Program-made: the position numbers and the translations under genes
The notes under the pieces: generated by a model
The model's database searches: none
Seen by the model: only the letters and a program-made list of their open reading frames with translations
What the model was told of the DNA's origin: nothing
Assembly (NCBI GenBank): GCA_023101885.1
Contig: JALPQD010000304.1
Span: 806,001 to 870,000, forward strand
Source: Typhlomys cinereus
Lineage: Eukaryota > Chordata > Mammalia > Rodentia > Platacanthomyidae
DNA: 64,000 bases
Reading direction: 5' to 3'
Shown: positions 10,561-21,905 of the stretch, piece by piece
Position numbering within the stretch: position 1 is the stretch's first letter
Layout of the letters: the number at the start of each line of letters is the position of its first letter

Positions 10561-12453
10561 GCCCATGAAAGGTAAGGAGCAGATGCTCCTTCAACAATGC
10601 TGTAGGGTAAGAGCCACTCCAAAATGTGCCGTGACTACATGTCTGAGCACATACGTTCATGGTTAACCAAACTGCAATTTGACTTCGAGACCCAGGTTTG
10701 TGGCTCTGGCTCAGCCACACGCCCAGAATCATCGGGGAGTCTTTGCCCAATATAGCCATATCAAATACATTTTCTTTTTCCTCTTTTTGCCATCAAATGG
10801 AATTCTTATCAATCTGATGAGTACCAGTGGCCAAAGCAGAAGCACAAACCCAGTTTTTGCAGAATAGTAACCTCATTCTTGACTTCGAGTAATAACATCA
10901 ATAAGAGCTGTCTTGTATGAAAGATAGGTCCTGCCACTGAGCATCCACTCAATTGTTAGTTTGACTCCTTACCAGTGAGGAGATTCTTAGGCACAAAGCT
11001 GTGCACGCAGCACTGATGGGAAACAGATGGTTTTTCCAAAGAGAATAAAACATAGGAAAACAAGGAAGCCTTCACAGAGGCTGCAAGACTCAGAAGCAGG
11101 AGGCCAAAAAAAGACAGGTCAACTAAGAAGATTCCTCCCTCTTCTTCAGGGCAGAGTCAGTCTTACCAGCTGCATCAACATTTTTTTATCCCCAGAGCAA
11201 CATGTCAAGTTGAAACAGCAGATTCCTTTAAATGGCTTATATCTACAATGTAATGTAGCCCTGTTTATCAGAATGCTCCCAAGCTTGACTTAATTTCTAT
11301 CTAAGAGCTCCAATAGCCTGGAAGGTCATGTTTCAGATTTTTACCATAGCAGGAACGAGATGTTCTACTTATATTTGGGAGTTCTATCATTACTGACATC
11401 GCAGAGATGATTATAGTACAAATTCTCTGATTAGGAGTTCAAAAGGCACCCAGTGGTGTGTTGTCCTTTTGAAGGTAAGAAACTGACTAAAAGAGTTATT
11501 AGACATTGGAACGGGTACATAGTATGGTAGGGGTTCTGAAGAGAGTTCAGACCCCTAAGCTAAGCGGGTGTCCCCTATTACAGAACTCAGAGAGAACAGA
11601 TAAGAAAAAAGACATGTAGCTGATGCATATGTCATGTGCTGTACAAAGGTGAACTCTGATTCCTGGTTGGCAGGGAAAGGAAAGATTTGTCCCTTTAGTT
11701 AATGGGTGTCCTTCATATAGAGTTATGTCACCTGTAAGCCTGATATCTAAGAGTGCTGTGAGTGTAGAGAAAGGGGTATAGCAGGTAAGCATGGCGCCCA
11801 TACTTACTGGCCCAAACCAAACTGTACAGCCATATTTTGAAGTTTCTCAGGCAAACCTTGTCATCACAAGTCAGCGGGAGGGAATCCCTCTTGTTTTATC
11901 CCACGGGTTAGGCGGCTGTTTAGGAAAACACTATGACTCTTAGCATGATACAGGTCCCACGTGCTGTTCAGGGCTTCTTCTGGCACACAGAGAAAGCAGC
12001 AACATTACCACTCAGTAGGAGCCGCCCCATTGGTAACTTCAAAAAACCCATTGCCTATGACACGGCAAAGGGATTATTTAGGTCATATAGCTTAATTTCT
12101 TTTATCAGATCTGCACAAGACAATACATCCTGTGAGGTCAAAACACACCCGTGGCATGCGCTCACCTCAAGGTAAGTATTAATCACTACTCACCCACTTA
12201 GAGATAACAGAATAAGTTATAGGCATTTTAGTGTTCTAAGTATAAATGCGTAGACCCTCAAGAAGTATGCACATACTTACAAGGCATGATGAAATTGTTT
12301 TTCCAGCATTTCTTTCCCTTTGAAGGGAAAGTTAGTGATGATTAAAACATTATAAATCAAGTAACTGCATGTTCCTATCTGGGATAAAAAGAATGTTATT
12401 CCCCCAGATGGACAAAGGGCCACCACTCAGTAAAAGCACGAACTTCTGTTGCT
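10561..12453. other. Unassigned DNA inside the candidate ERV remnant
   Basis: No frame here can be matched to a family. If the flanking segments are LTRs on the minus strand, this would be the decayed env-side half, but I see no env motif to support that. Confidence 0.3.
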
Positions 12454-12640
12454 TTTTTTTTTTTTGAGTCAGTTTGAAATCAGCTGCCTGGGTGGTCCAT
12501 TGGCATGGAGAGGTCCTCTCCACCCTGGTGCAGCATCCCTGTGCTTGACTGCAGCCAGCTCCAATGCTCCTGGCACCATCAGAAACACCAATGGACCAAT
12601 CCCCTGCTAGTCAGTTGATCTGACATCCTGAAATCCTAGT
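12454..12640 (-). mobile_element. Poly(A)-tailed structured retroposon-like insert
   Basis: On the minus strand a compact GC-richer segment ends in a 12-A tail (plus-strand T run 12,454-12,465). Its core folds: outer arms at 12,493-12,503 and 12,588-12,598 are perfect 11-bp complements (TGGTCCATTGG / CCAATGGACCA). Inside are a GGAGAGGTCCTCTCC hairpin (12,507-12,521) and CTGGTGCAG (12,525-12,533) pairing with CTGCAGCCAG (12,549-12,558) with one bulge. A structured RNA with a poly(A) tail suggests a retrocopy of a small ncRNA or an unknown SINE. I do not recognise the family. Confidence 0.4.
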
Positions 12641-12699
12641 TTTCTGGATTTCAACAGAAACCATTCACTTGTTTAAACTGCATGTGTACAAGACTCATT

Positions 12700-13330
12700 A
12701 AGACCAGAATCCAGGCTTAGAGGTCTTCAGGTTAAATGTGTCCATATGATCCTTAAGTGTTTCACTGTCTATCTCAGAAAAGAAAGATAAGCCCATTATC
12801 ACTATGCATGATGCTAAGTAGTCCATGATCAGGGATAATCTTAGCAGGTCTTAACTACCTCTATGGTCTTTTCAGTCACCTGGAGAATGTGAAATGCTTG
12901 ATCTATCTCATAAAAATGTCAACACAGAACACCATTATTTTAATCCTCCTGACTAGCATTTGAGTAAGTCACTTGCCAGTTTGCAAATGAGTTACTGAGT
13001 GACTGAGGTTCAGACCTTGGATTATTCTTATGATGAGTTAGGGGCCTAGTTGTTGTTGTTTACATGTCTTCACATGGTCCTGGGCCTATAATCTATGACA
13101 TAATGTAATTGGTAAAGCCACTGTCCCAAATGGATAGAGTGATGTGCTTGGCCTTTTATGCAGAGGTCCCTTCTAGCAGTTCCTTAGTTTCAGTTATTTC
13201 TTTTAGAGTAGCTACAATATACCCAGAATTACATTTACCTTTATGGACATAAGCATTTCTATCCATGTACAGAGTTCAGTCAGTTTTAACACTGGTCAGT
13301 TAGTTACCAAATAATTAGTTTCAGTGCCTA
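12700..13330 (-). pseudogene. pol: Decayed retroviral pol remnant (RNase H and integrase), class I/gamma-like ERV
   Basis: Read on the minus strand, about 13,310 to 13,150 translates to an RNase H-like stretch: the Asp-containing first strand, a Gly-rich turn and the Gly-Thr-Ser-Ala motif typical of gammaretroviral RNase H. Lower coordinates (about 12,980 to 12,780) give integrase-like sequence with a Trp-Gln start and a Ser-Asp-Asn-Gly catalytic-core motif. There are several in-frame stops and at least one frameshift, so it is dead. The order RNase H then integrase, 5' to 3' on the minus strand, matches pol. Assignment to class I is by motif memory; ERVL is the alternative. Confidence 0.6.
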
Positions 13331-14562
13331 TCTGAAAATACAATGTTGCATTTTTCTAAAGCTTCTTTTATGCCCTGTCCAGACAATATAAAGTTTTGGA
13401 TGTATGTTCAACTTCGGTGTTGAGCAGGAAAAAAATAAATGGTGGGCACTACATCTGTCATTTTCCCAGAGTCATGCTGAAAGGATGTTTCTTAGTGGTG
13501 GTTTAAAATTTTTATCACTTATTTAATTAATGCATGTATATGTGCATAGGAAGTATTGTGTAGGATTATGGATTTTTTAAAAGGCCTTTTCAGATATGTT
13601 TCCTGCTTCAAAAATTCTGAGGATAAAAATATTACATTCCCAAAAAGCAGACCAGGATAACATCGTTAGATGACAAATTATCTAAGGAGGGGAAAGGGAA
13701 AAAAGATACTCTGCAAGATAAGAATCTGCATATTTCAACACTGTAATTGAACTTTTGAATGGGAAGTGTGTTTCTTCCCCAGAAAAACTAGAAGACAGCA
13801 AACATATCCTTTTTTTCTGAGAAAACTTAGAAGTATAGCCAGACTAATCTGTTTGAATATGCCCAAGGGGCTATTGCCAGGAAGAGAGATCATGTCATTC
13901 TATACCGTAACTGTCAGAAACGTGAAATACACAGATCTTACAGGACAGAGCAAGCAGGCCTTTTAAACAAATCGGCACATAGGCTGTTTTCTGGGAATTG
14001 ACAGAGCTTTGGGAATTGCCTTATTGCTTTTGAAATCACCATGGGACAGCTAAGGGAACGAGGGGTTTATTCTCTTATGATAGACTGGTTACAGTTCTTA
14101 GGCCAGTTTGACAGGAGAGCTCACACCAGCACCAGGGAAAAAGGAACTGGCTGCACTAACACCTAACAGCTGAGAGAAGGATGAACTTTACTTGCCAGAC
14201 CAGCATATCTGGCTAATTATACACAGGGATGCCCACTTCCTCAAACAGTGCTTTCCATTTTAGTCACCTGCCCAGGGACTGGTCCTACCCCCCATGGGTA
14301 GGACTCTAAACAATCTCCTGCAAGTTCACTCTAGGCTTAACTCAACTTCCTGTTTTCTACAAATGTATTGAGAGCTCAAACCTTCAAACACCAAGTTGAC
14401 ACCTGTGTCTAAGGATGACAGGGATGAAACCCAAAGGGGCAACCTGGGAAGACAAAACAACAGAAAAATATTTTAAATCAGAGACCAGATATGCCTGAAC
14501 CCAGGAACCACATCATAAAGTAAATTCAATCCCTTACATGAAGGCAATGAAAAGTGCTGGAA
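13331..14562. other. Unassigned DNA, possibly gag/RT side of the ERV remnant
   Basis: No protein motif is recognisable. By position it would hold the upstream part of pol and gag if the flanking repeats are LTRs. Nothing else is seen. Confidence 0.3.
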
Positions 14563-14712
14563 GCTGGAAGAGAGAGCTAACAGGTGTAGGAGGCTGGAGG
14601 GGAGAGTTCATAGGTGCAAGAGGCTGGAAGGGAGAGCTAACAGGAGCTGGAGGCTGGAGGGGGGAGCTCACAGGTGCAGGAGGCTGGAAGGGAGAGCTCA
14701 CAGGTACAATCA
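14563..14712. repeat. 30-bp minisatellite, five copies
   Basis: Five consecutive 30-bp units of the type GCTGGA(A/G)GGGAGAGCTCAC plus AGGTGCAGGAG, each with a few substitutions. As 30 is a multiple of three, the array stays open and would encode five 10-residue repeats in a 117-codon frame (14,538-14,891). That frame runs into a SINE, so coding is unlikely. Confidence 0.9.
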
Positions 14713-14848
14713 CGTGGTGGATGTTGGGAATTTCTCTGACCCAACTCCAGGGCTTTCCAGTTTCAAGCAGTCATGGTTTGCTGAGTCAACTCATTGCTTA
14801 CTGGAGATTCAGGAAGCAGACCGACTACTATTATGCAAAAATGAATCT

Positions 14849-15006
14849 GGGGACAGGAGAGATGACTCACAGGGAAAAGGCACATGCGTAGAAACCTGGT
14901 GACCTGAGTTTGATCCCAGAGTCCTCATGATGGAATATGAGGACCAAGTTCTGAGAATTGTCCTCTGACTCTCACTCCTGTGTCCTGGTGTTATTCTCCC
15001 CACAGC

Positions 15007-15094
<88 letters not shown>

Positions 15095-15118
15095 TTTCTC
15101 TCTCTAGCTAAGTAAAAC
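14849..15118 (+). mobile_element. SINE (B4-like) with CT/GT tail
   Basis: 'ggggacaggagagatgactcac' (A-box part), 'gtgacctgagtttgatccc' (B-box part) and 'ttctgagaattgtcctctgactctcactcctgtg' form a tRNA-derived rodent SINE in sense orientation. The 3' end is a long (CT)n(GT)n tract and a short A-rich end. Confidence 0.75.
15010..15093. repeat. (CT)n(TG)n compound microsatellite
   Basis: About 21 CT units followed by about 20 TG units at the 3' end of the SINE. Confidence 0.97.
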
Positions 15119-15179
15119 ATATAAAGGAAAAAGGAAGTGGGAAATGAAAGTTACCTTTGGTCCAAGTCCCATGCTACAA

Positions 15180-15720
15180 TTAACAATAACAACGAAAAAA
15201 GAAAAAACAAGAACAGACTCTTTAACACTTGCTTTATTTCAGAGTCAGCCATCTACAAAAAGTCAGGTCTGCTTTCCTAAGCCTTCTCTCAATAGAGTAT
15301 TTATAGTAAACAAGAGCAAAGATAAAAAATCAAATCAAAGATTAACTGTGTCTTTCTTGCCAGGTCAGCCTTGTCCCCGAGATTCTGTTTTCCTTTCCTT
15401 ACTGTCTCAGTGCAGATGGGGAAGGTTTGCAAACACCAAAGTCACTGAGCATTGCATTCTTCCTATTATGACAGTAGACTGATGTCCAGAATTAGAACAG
15501 ACCACTGCTAGCATCTTATACCTGCTTAGCTGCTCGCACAGTGGACATGTAGATGGCTTTCAACAGAATGAAATACAATGTGCCCTTAGAAAGTGCTCCT
15601 ACTGTTTGTCCTGAAAAACCAGGACAAAACAAGTGAATGGAACAAATAGATTAACTCAAGACCAGTCCAAAGAAAAGTGGATTTTTCTCTCCCAGTCTCC
15701 ATCTTTTAGACTGAGGAGTG
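15180..15720 (-). repeat. Candidate old ERV LTR (5' LTR of the 10-15.7 kb remnant)
   Basis: Shares blocks with 10,030-10,560 in the same order. Read on the minus strand it has a TATA-like GGTATAAG near 15,515 and, downstream, GAAATAAAG (about 15,235), a plausible poly(A) signal. This arrangement fits a minus-strand LTR with U3, TATA, R and AATAAA. Its partner at 10 kb and the pol remnant between them support the reading, but both copies are strongly diverged. Confidence 0.35.
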
Positions 15721-17303
15721 TGAAAAGCTTTTGGGGTCACATAAGGAAAGGGGAGCAATGACAGAGTGGGTGAGACTACTGTTCCTTCTCTTCAAAGCAC
15801 AGAGCACCTCCTTTGCTTACAATGTGATCTTGGCTCTGAAACCTTTCCCTCCTGGGGCCAGCAACAGCATTATGTTTTCAGACAAACACATTATTTTTTG
15901 TGAATTCGTTTAAGTCAGCTAAGGTGGGGGCAGAGAGTTAGAGATGTCGACCTTCAGAACAGTATATCATATAACAGCAATGATCACTAAAAGCTGAGCG
16001 AGAGGATTCAAGAGAGAAAGCAAATTTTGTCACTCTGTTAACCCCATGATAAAGCAAAAGAGAAGAAAAGCCTTTTATTTGTTTTCACAAAGAACTCTTC
16101 CAGTGATTTTCTTATTTCAGTTGCCTATATAGATTAAGTAGAATTGCAAATTTATAATTTCTCCTGCCATGTTAAAGTCATTATTCCAAAGAGTAATAAT
16201 TAATGTAGAAAGTAGATTTATTCTAGAACAGTTAATAATTTGGTGACTTTTATTATCAAATAAAGATAGATCTAGAGTTTAGGCGAGAGATTTCAGTTGA
16301 AAGTGTAATTTGAGTCATTGGCAAGGGTCTCTTGCAACAGGAAAAGCAATTGAGAATAAGAACTTAGAAGACAAGTAGTTTTATAGGGAAGTGCCCATAG
16401 GGTTCAGAAGAGGACAATATGGTGCAATGCTGAGTTGTATGCTGGTCATGATGAAGACTAAGGCAGAATTCAGGAGTTTGTGGTAAGAGAATCTTAAGTG
16501 ATATTTGGCCCAATTGCTAATAACCATTGACCAATAGAAATAAGCAACTCCACTATCATTTATGAAACAACAAATGTGAATTTGATGGTCTCTCTCTCTC
16601 CATCCTCAAGTGAAAAAGAGAAACAGATACAGAAAAAAATAGAAGCTGTTTAAACATTCTGTTACTGTTAGAGTAATAGGGGATTATCTTTTATCTAAGT
16701 TTTATAGGAGTTCTTTGGTGGTTTAGTTTTAATTCTTTCAGTTCAATATATAAACATATGCATTGAGGATACTTTCTCCTAAATATGTTTTAGCTGGTTT
16801 AATATAAGAGCCTGGGCACTGGCAGCCCTAACAAGCTAAACTTGGGCAGCAGTTGTGATCTGCCACTTAGAAAGGTAATGATCCAACAGCAGGGCCAGAG
16901 GTTTATGCAATGTGCCCATGTGAGATAGAACAAATAAAGGGATCGAGTGACCATCAAGTCCATATTCAGGGTATTGACATAAGATTTAGATTTAAGTGAA
17001 GGGCAAAAGATGCACAATTCACCTGTCCCAGCATAATGTTCTCAGCTGTGATCCTGCAAAGCGATCCACCTGCAAGGTAAATCTGTAAGTGATGTTGCTA
17101 ATCTGTTAATCACCAAAGGTACTGCTTCTCAGGAGTAATTCTCCTCATCTGTAAAGTGAGGGGTTTGTCCTTCCAGGATTTCCTCCTCCTACTTACTCTT
17201 ACTCAAGAGGTGAAGGACAATAACATATCTCTGTGACATTGGCCAAAATACAGTACAGATACAATGGAAGCAAAGCTTTTAGTTATTTCCTGGAACAATC
17301 GAG

Positions 17304-17304
<1 letters not shown>
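15721..17304. other. Unassigned intergenic DNA
   Basis: AT-rich, stop-rich in all frames. No repeat or gene is recognised. Confidence 0.5.

Positions 17305-17352
<48 letters not shown>
17305..17352. repeat. (CT)n microsatellite
   Basis: About 24 uninterrupted CT units directly next to an L1 fragment. Confidence 0.97.
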
Positions 17353-17363
<11 letters not shown>

Positions 17364-17950
17364 CATATTTTATCTTCTTCCTAATCATTCAAGCTTGATA
17401 GGAACCGCCATCATCCTCTCCCTCCTTCCTCCCCTCCCCGGTTGTCCCCCCTTGCACTGTCCCTCCTTCCCTCCTTCCCTTCACCCCCTCCCTGCTTCCT
17501 CCTCCCCCATTACCTCCCCCTTCCTCCATCCCATCCCCTGGAGCATCCCTTTGTGTGGATCGCAAATCTCAATCTGAGTCCTCCACCCTACTGAGGGTTC
17601 AGGACTCAGTGGCATAGGCCAGAGCCCCTTCTTGGGCTCCCCATTATATGGGAACTCTGTTTTGACTGCATAATCCCTTGCTTCTAGGGACCTACTGCCT
17701 AGCGCTTTCTCCCCTGCGATCCATGTTAGACTTTGGAGGGTCATTGATATGTCAGCCATTATGCAGATCAGGCAAATTCCAACTGTGGCTGCTGCAGACC
17801 TAATTTGTGTGGAGTATCTTGCATATCATTGGTCCTTTCCATCTTTAGGTTCTTACAATCTTCCCTCCTGCTCTTCCCCAAGGATCCCTGAGGTTCAGGA
17901 TGGGAAGAAATTTGGCTGATCTTGTTCCAGGTGATTCTGAGGATATTTTT
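17353..17950 (-). mobile_element. 5'-truncated L1 (older subfamily) 3' UTR
   Basis: 'attcaagcttgataggaacc', the C-rich tract (17,415-17,540) and later blocks ('cttgcttctagggacctactgcct', 'gtgtggagtatcttgcatatcattgg') match the L1 3' UTR with more divergence than L1-A/B. It resembles the copy at 56,279-56,873 in details such as the ActGAGGGtt/CAGTGGCATAG(A/G)CCAGAGCCC block. It ends near the 'ccaggtgattctgagg' position. Confidence 0.85.
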
Positions 17951-18024
17951 TCAAGCACACCAGCACCACCTTCTGGTGCCTGAGTGTTCAGCTCAGAACT
18001 CTGAGAAGTTCATTTAAGGACTCT

Positions 18025-18250
18025 CCCAGAGAGTCCTTTCTTGTGCATGCCTGACTCTCCTCTGGGCCCTCCTCTCCGATGATGTACAAGGACCCAGGAA
18101 TTGGGGCAGGAGGCACTGGGGGATGGGGAGGAAGGGGTGAGGGGAGGGGGAACAGGGGGTTGGGGGGAAGGAGGAGGGAGGGAGGGAACTGGTGTACCTA
18201 TTAAGTTTGTATGAGTTGAAATAATAATAAAAAATGTATTAAAATAAAAA
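18025..18250 (+). mobile_element. L1 insertion with 5' inversion (twin priming)
   Basis: 18,099-18,250 is an L1 3' end in sense orientation: G-rich tract, 'ttaagtttgtatgagttgaaataataataaaaaatg', A-rich tail. 18,025-18,098 is the immediately preceding L1 3' UTR segment, but inverted (CCCAGAGAGTCC ... GTACAAGGACCCAGG). Joined in sense order, the pieces are contiguous in a normal L1. This is the classic product of twin priming. No clear TSD was found. Confidence 0.85.
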
Positions 18251-18591
18251 AAAGAAAAAAGGAAATTTGAACAAGAGGTAAGGAAGTACAAGAATAAAAA
18301 CAGTTTAAAAGACACAGAATTCTTTCCTTTCTGGAGAGTCATTAAAATGAAAGTGTTTAAAGTTATAAATACCTACACATTAATAGCTATTATAGAGAAA
18401 GTGGAAGAGAATGGCTCATAGATGACAGTCATAAATTGTAACTCTAGTAATATGTAATGTAAGCATGCAGATGATTCATTTCTACTATTGTGCATCATTT
18501 AATGTATTTTAACTTTTATAGTTTTATTTTCTAGATCATAAAAATGAGATTAAAGCAAAATAACCTTAAAAAAAAAAAAGATTTAAGTCAT

Positions 18592-18832
18592 GGGGCTAGA
18601 GAGATGGCTCAGGGGCCTTGCAGGTGGAGGGTCCTGAGTTCTGATCCTAGATCCCAAGTATAGATGCCAGGTGGAAGCGGGGTGGCCTGCACTTCTGGCC
18701 CTAGTGGGCGGAGCCTGTGAATCCCCGTGCAGAGCAAAGGAAGCAATCCACGATGATTCCCTAATTCGCCCTTGGTTCTACATGCACAATTGAATTAATA
18801 ATAAAAAAAGCTTTTGAAAAAAATGGTAAAAG
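18592..18832 (+). mobile_element. tRNA-derived SINE, full length
   Basis: Starts GGGGCTAGAGAGATGGCTCAG (pol III A-box region), B-box-like GAGTTCTGATCC, then a SINE-specific body ('atgccaggtggaagcggggtggcctgcacttctgg-cct-gtgggcggagcctgtgaatcccc') and an A-rich end (AATTAATAATAAAAAAAG). It belongs to the same family as the copies at 44,044, 53,466 and 53,885, but is older and lacks an expanded CA run. Confidence 0.88.
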
Positions 18833-19935
18833 CATGCAATAACAATAAATTTTAAAAACTCAAATCATAAAAGGTTAGTTAACTTCAATTTTGGCATATG
18901 AGTAAACTTGTATACAACTGTATGTAGTTATTTCTGTGGACATAATTTTAACTCCTTTGGGAAAATGCTAAGGAGTCTGACTGCTTTGATCTATCATAAG
19001 CATGTTTAGTTTTACAATTCACAAACTGTCTCAGTGCATGATGTCAACTGTTGACATTCACACCTATGATTCACTTCCTCACAATCACTGGGCACTGTCA
19101 GGGACACAGGCATTATTCTAGAAACTATAATGATAGTGATATTTCACTTTTGTCTAATTTTCATTTCCCAAATGATATGTGATAAAGATATTTCTATATA
19201 CATTGGTAAATCTGAGCTGAAATGACTGTCAATGTCTTGGACCCAGTTTCTTAATCGAGTTGATCATTTTCTTTTTTTAATTTGTATTTTATCATTTATT
19301 TGCATGTACAAATGCATCTCCTTTAACTTTTTACAATGCTGTACAACTTATATTATCAAATCAAAAAGTAGAATTACTAATTTTACATTTGCACCATAGG
19401 ATGCCTCTCCACAGACATATAGGAAGTCTGAGTTTTTAAACTGCATGTGGATGAGGTTCTGTGCAAATCATCTGTTTACTTTCAGACATGTTAGCTCTGA
19501 TGCAAAGAGAAATGCACCAAATAAGAGGGAAGTTGCAGCTTTGTTAGCTCTCTGTGGGGAAACACTGCCCCAAGCCACAGACCATACCTTCAATTTCCCT
19601 GAGTCTTCTTGGAGAGTGTGGATTACTCACAACGACCTATTAGTTGGGAAAACAGTGGTGTTCAGTCTTTATACAAAAGAAAGAACATTGATAGTATTTC
19701 CAGTGGCAAGACAAATTGGATCCATCAAAGAAGCTAAACTTGAAGCCCATATTTTGGTCACATGTCCTTTAAACCTTTGAATCAGAGTTGATCATTTTGG
19801 TCAGTTTTGAAGGATTTTTGTGTGTTTTGATTAACACTACTTTACTTGATTTGGTGTTTTCTGCCAGTCTATGAAATGCCTTCAAATTCTATTCAATTTG
19901 TCTATTACACAGCAGAAATTTTCACTTTCAATGAA
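18833..19935. other. Unassigned AT-rich DNA with one 111-codon frame
   Basis: Contains an ATG frame of 111 codons at 19,445-19,780 with no recognisable domain and no exon signals. Otherwise nothing is seen. Confidence 0.4.
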
Positions 19936-20335
19936 GTTTAGCCGTTTTAGTCATTTTTCTGTTACTGTGACCACTTACAGTAAAAAGCAACTTAAAGGGG
20001 AAGTGATTGATTTTGGTGTTTGATGATTCAATTCATGATCATCTGATCCATCTGATTCCATTTGCTGTGGATCCATAGTGAGGTGTATCAGCACCGCATA
20101 GACAGTGTGAGTCAGAACAAAGGTGCTCGCCTTCCGGTGGCCATGAAGAAAAACACAAGACAACCAGAAGCAAAACGTACCATTCAAAGGCATATTCTAG
20201 AGACTTACTTCTCCCACTAGTCCTACCTCATGAAGTTTATCTGGCCAAAAGTAGTGAAACCAGAAGAGGTCTAAGCCCTTTAGCATGGGACCTTTGGGTT
20301 ATATTTTGGATCCAAACTAATATCATCAATACAGT
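19936..20335 (-). mobile_element. MaLR-like LTR remnant
   Basis: On the plus strand 'tttctgttactgtgaccacttacagtaaaaagcaacttaaaggggaagtgattga' is the reverse of the 3' end shared by many MaLR-type LTRs (…TTGTCACAGTAACAG…). The following 300 bp fit the layout of such an LTR with strong decay. The family name is from memory and borders are approximate. Confidence 0.45.
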
Positions 20336-20879
20336 TGATATTATATATCAAATGTTAACATCATAAAAGGATGTATCTAGGTTTTCTCCTATGCTGTCTT
20401 CTACGTGATTTAGAATTTGGAATTTTACACTTATCGTATTTACTCTATTTGCAAAATAATTTCCACTGCATTTTGAAGTTTATATACATATATATATATA
20501 TACATTTCATGTAGTAATGAGTTTTAGAATACTTCTTCGTTTAGGTAAATTACGTGTGTTCGCCACATCAGTGCCCTACGTTATACACTTGGATACCTGC
20601 TCCTTCTTATTATCGCCTTCATTCTCCAGTCACAATTACAATTTTATGATATATATATGTATTTACATCAAGTATTTTGTTGCAGCAACAAGTGATGAAA
20701 CTAAAACATATTTTTATAGTGAAATAATATTTACTGACAGACAATATTATCTAAACTCCATAGTTTAGGTTAGATTTCACTTTAGGTGTCACACATATTT
20801 TTAGTTTTACAAATGTGTAGTGGTGCGTATCCATATCAGAGCACCATGAAAAAGGTTTTACTGCCCTGAAAATTTTCTA
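20336..20879. other. AT-rich DNA flanking L1-A
   Basis: Nothing recognised apart from a short (TA)n run near 20,490-20,502. The last base starts the L1-A target-site duplication. Confidence 0.5.
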
Positions 20880-20890
20880 TGCTTTGACGC

Positions 20891-21905
20891 TTTTTTTAAT
20901 ACATTTTTTATTATTTCCGCTCATACAAATTTAATAGGTAGACCAGTTCCCTCCCTCTCTCCTCCTACCCCCGAACCCCATGCTCCCCCTCCCTCCCTAC
21001 CCATCCCCCAGTGCCTCCCCCCCAATTCCCAGAGAGTCCTTTATTGTGTATGCCTAACTCTCCTCTTGGTCCTCCTCTCCAATGACAAACAAGGACCCAG
21101 GGGCATTTCCCTGAACGCTTTCTCGTGTTCCCCTTAAGTATAGGAATACTACTGTGGCTATCAATCCCTTGCCTCCAAGGATCTTGGTGCCTTTAGCAGA
21201 TGCTAGACTTTGTGAGGTCAATAGTGTGTTGGACATTGCACAGGGCACGCAAAGTCTTATTATGATTGCTTTGGAGAATCTTGCAAATCATTGCTCCTCC
21301 CATCCTTTTGCTCTTACAATCTTACAGCCCCCTCTTCCGCAAATGTCCCTGAGCTTCAAGATGGGGGGAGATTAGGCTGGTCTAGTTCTATGTAGTTGAT
21401 ACAGAGTCTCTAAAGCTCTGGATTGTGGTTTGTTGATTTTCTTTTGCAGTTTTGCTGCTCCTGCAATGCCCTTCACTCCATCCTGATGGGCACTGTATGT
21501 CACCCCCTGGTCAGAGACAAAAAACTGTTAAACTGGAGTCTTGTTATAATAGCACATTCAAGGGTAGATATAATAAAAGCAGGAAACCTTGGTGAGGGAG
21601 GGGTCAGTCACCCATTTGCAAAATGATCACCTTTCATCTGCCAGAATATATGACCTCCCCTTCTGGCGAGATCATAACCCCTCAGCTGTTCATGATCAGG
21701 AACGAACGTCTGTGAACTTAACCAGATGTCACATTACTTACTTGCATTCCTTGGAGGCCTATTTTCTCTGCTGTAACATGGTCCACTCTCTCCTTGTGTC
21801 TGGTGTGGCCCTCCAACCCCATCCCTCCTGTTCATAATCCTTGCAATTACTGTATTACATAGGTTTAACTTTGAGTGTCTCAATGTGGGCTGGGTGAGTT
21901 TGGTA
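20891..21905 (-). other. L1-A 3' UTR with G-rich polypurine tract
   Basis: Lies between the ORF2 stop (21,906-21,908) and the A-rich tail (poly(T) on the plus strand at about 20,891-20,897). The distal part has the C-rich complement of a G-run tract (20,948-21,028), which on the sense strand offers several GGG/GGGG runs and could form a G-quadruplex, a known trait of L1 3' UTRs. Most truncated L1 copies in this window derive from this region. Confidence 0.9.

Noticed and set aside
15010..15093. Frames with Arg-Glu or Thr-His repeats over microsatellites (also 17,305, 27,683, 41,170, 59,314 and 63,481)
   Set aside because: They are translations of simple repeats, not proteins.
19445..19780. 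111-codon frame suggested as a small gene
   Set aside because: No domain, no exon signals, and the flanks are AT-rich non-coding DNA.
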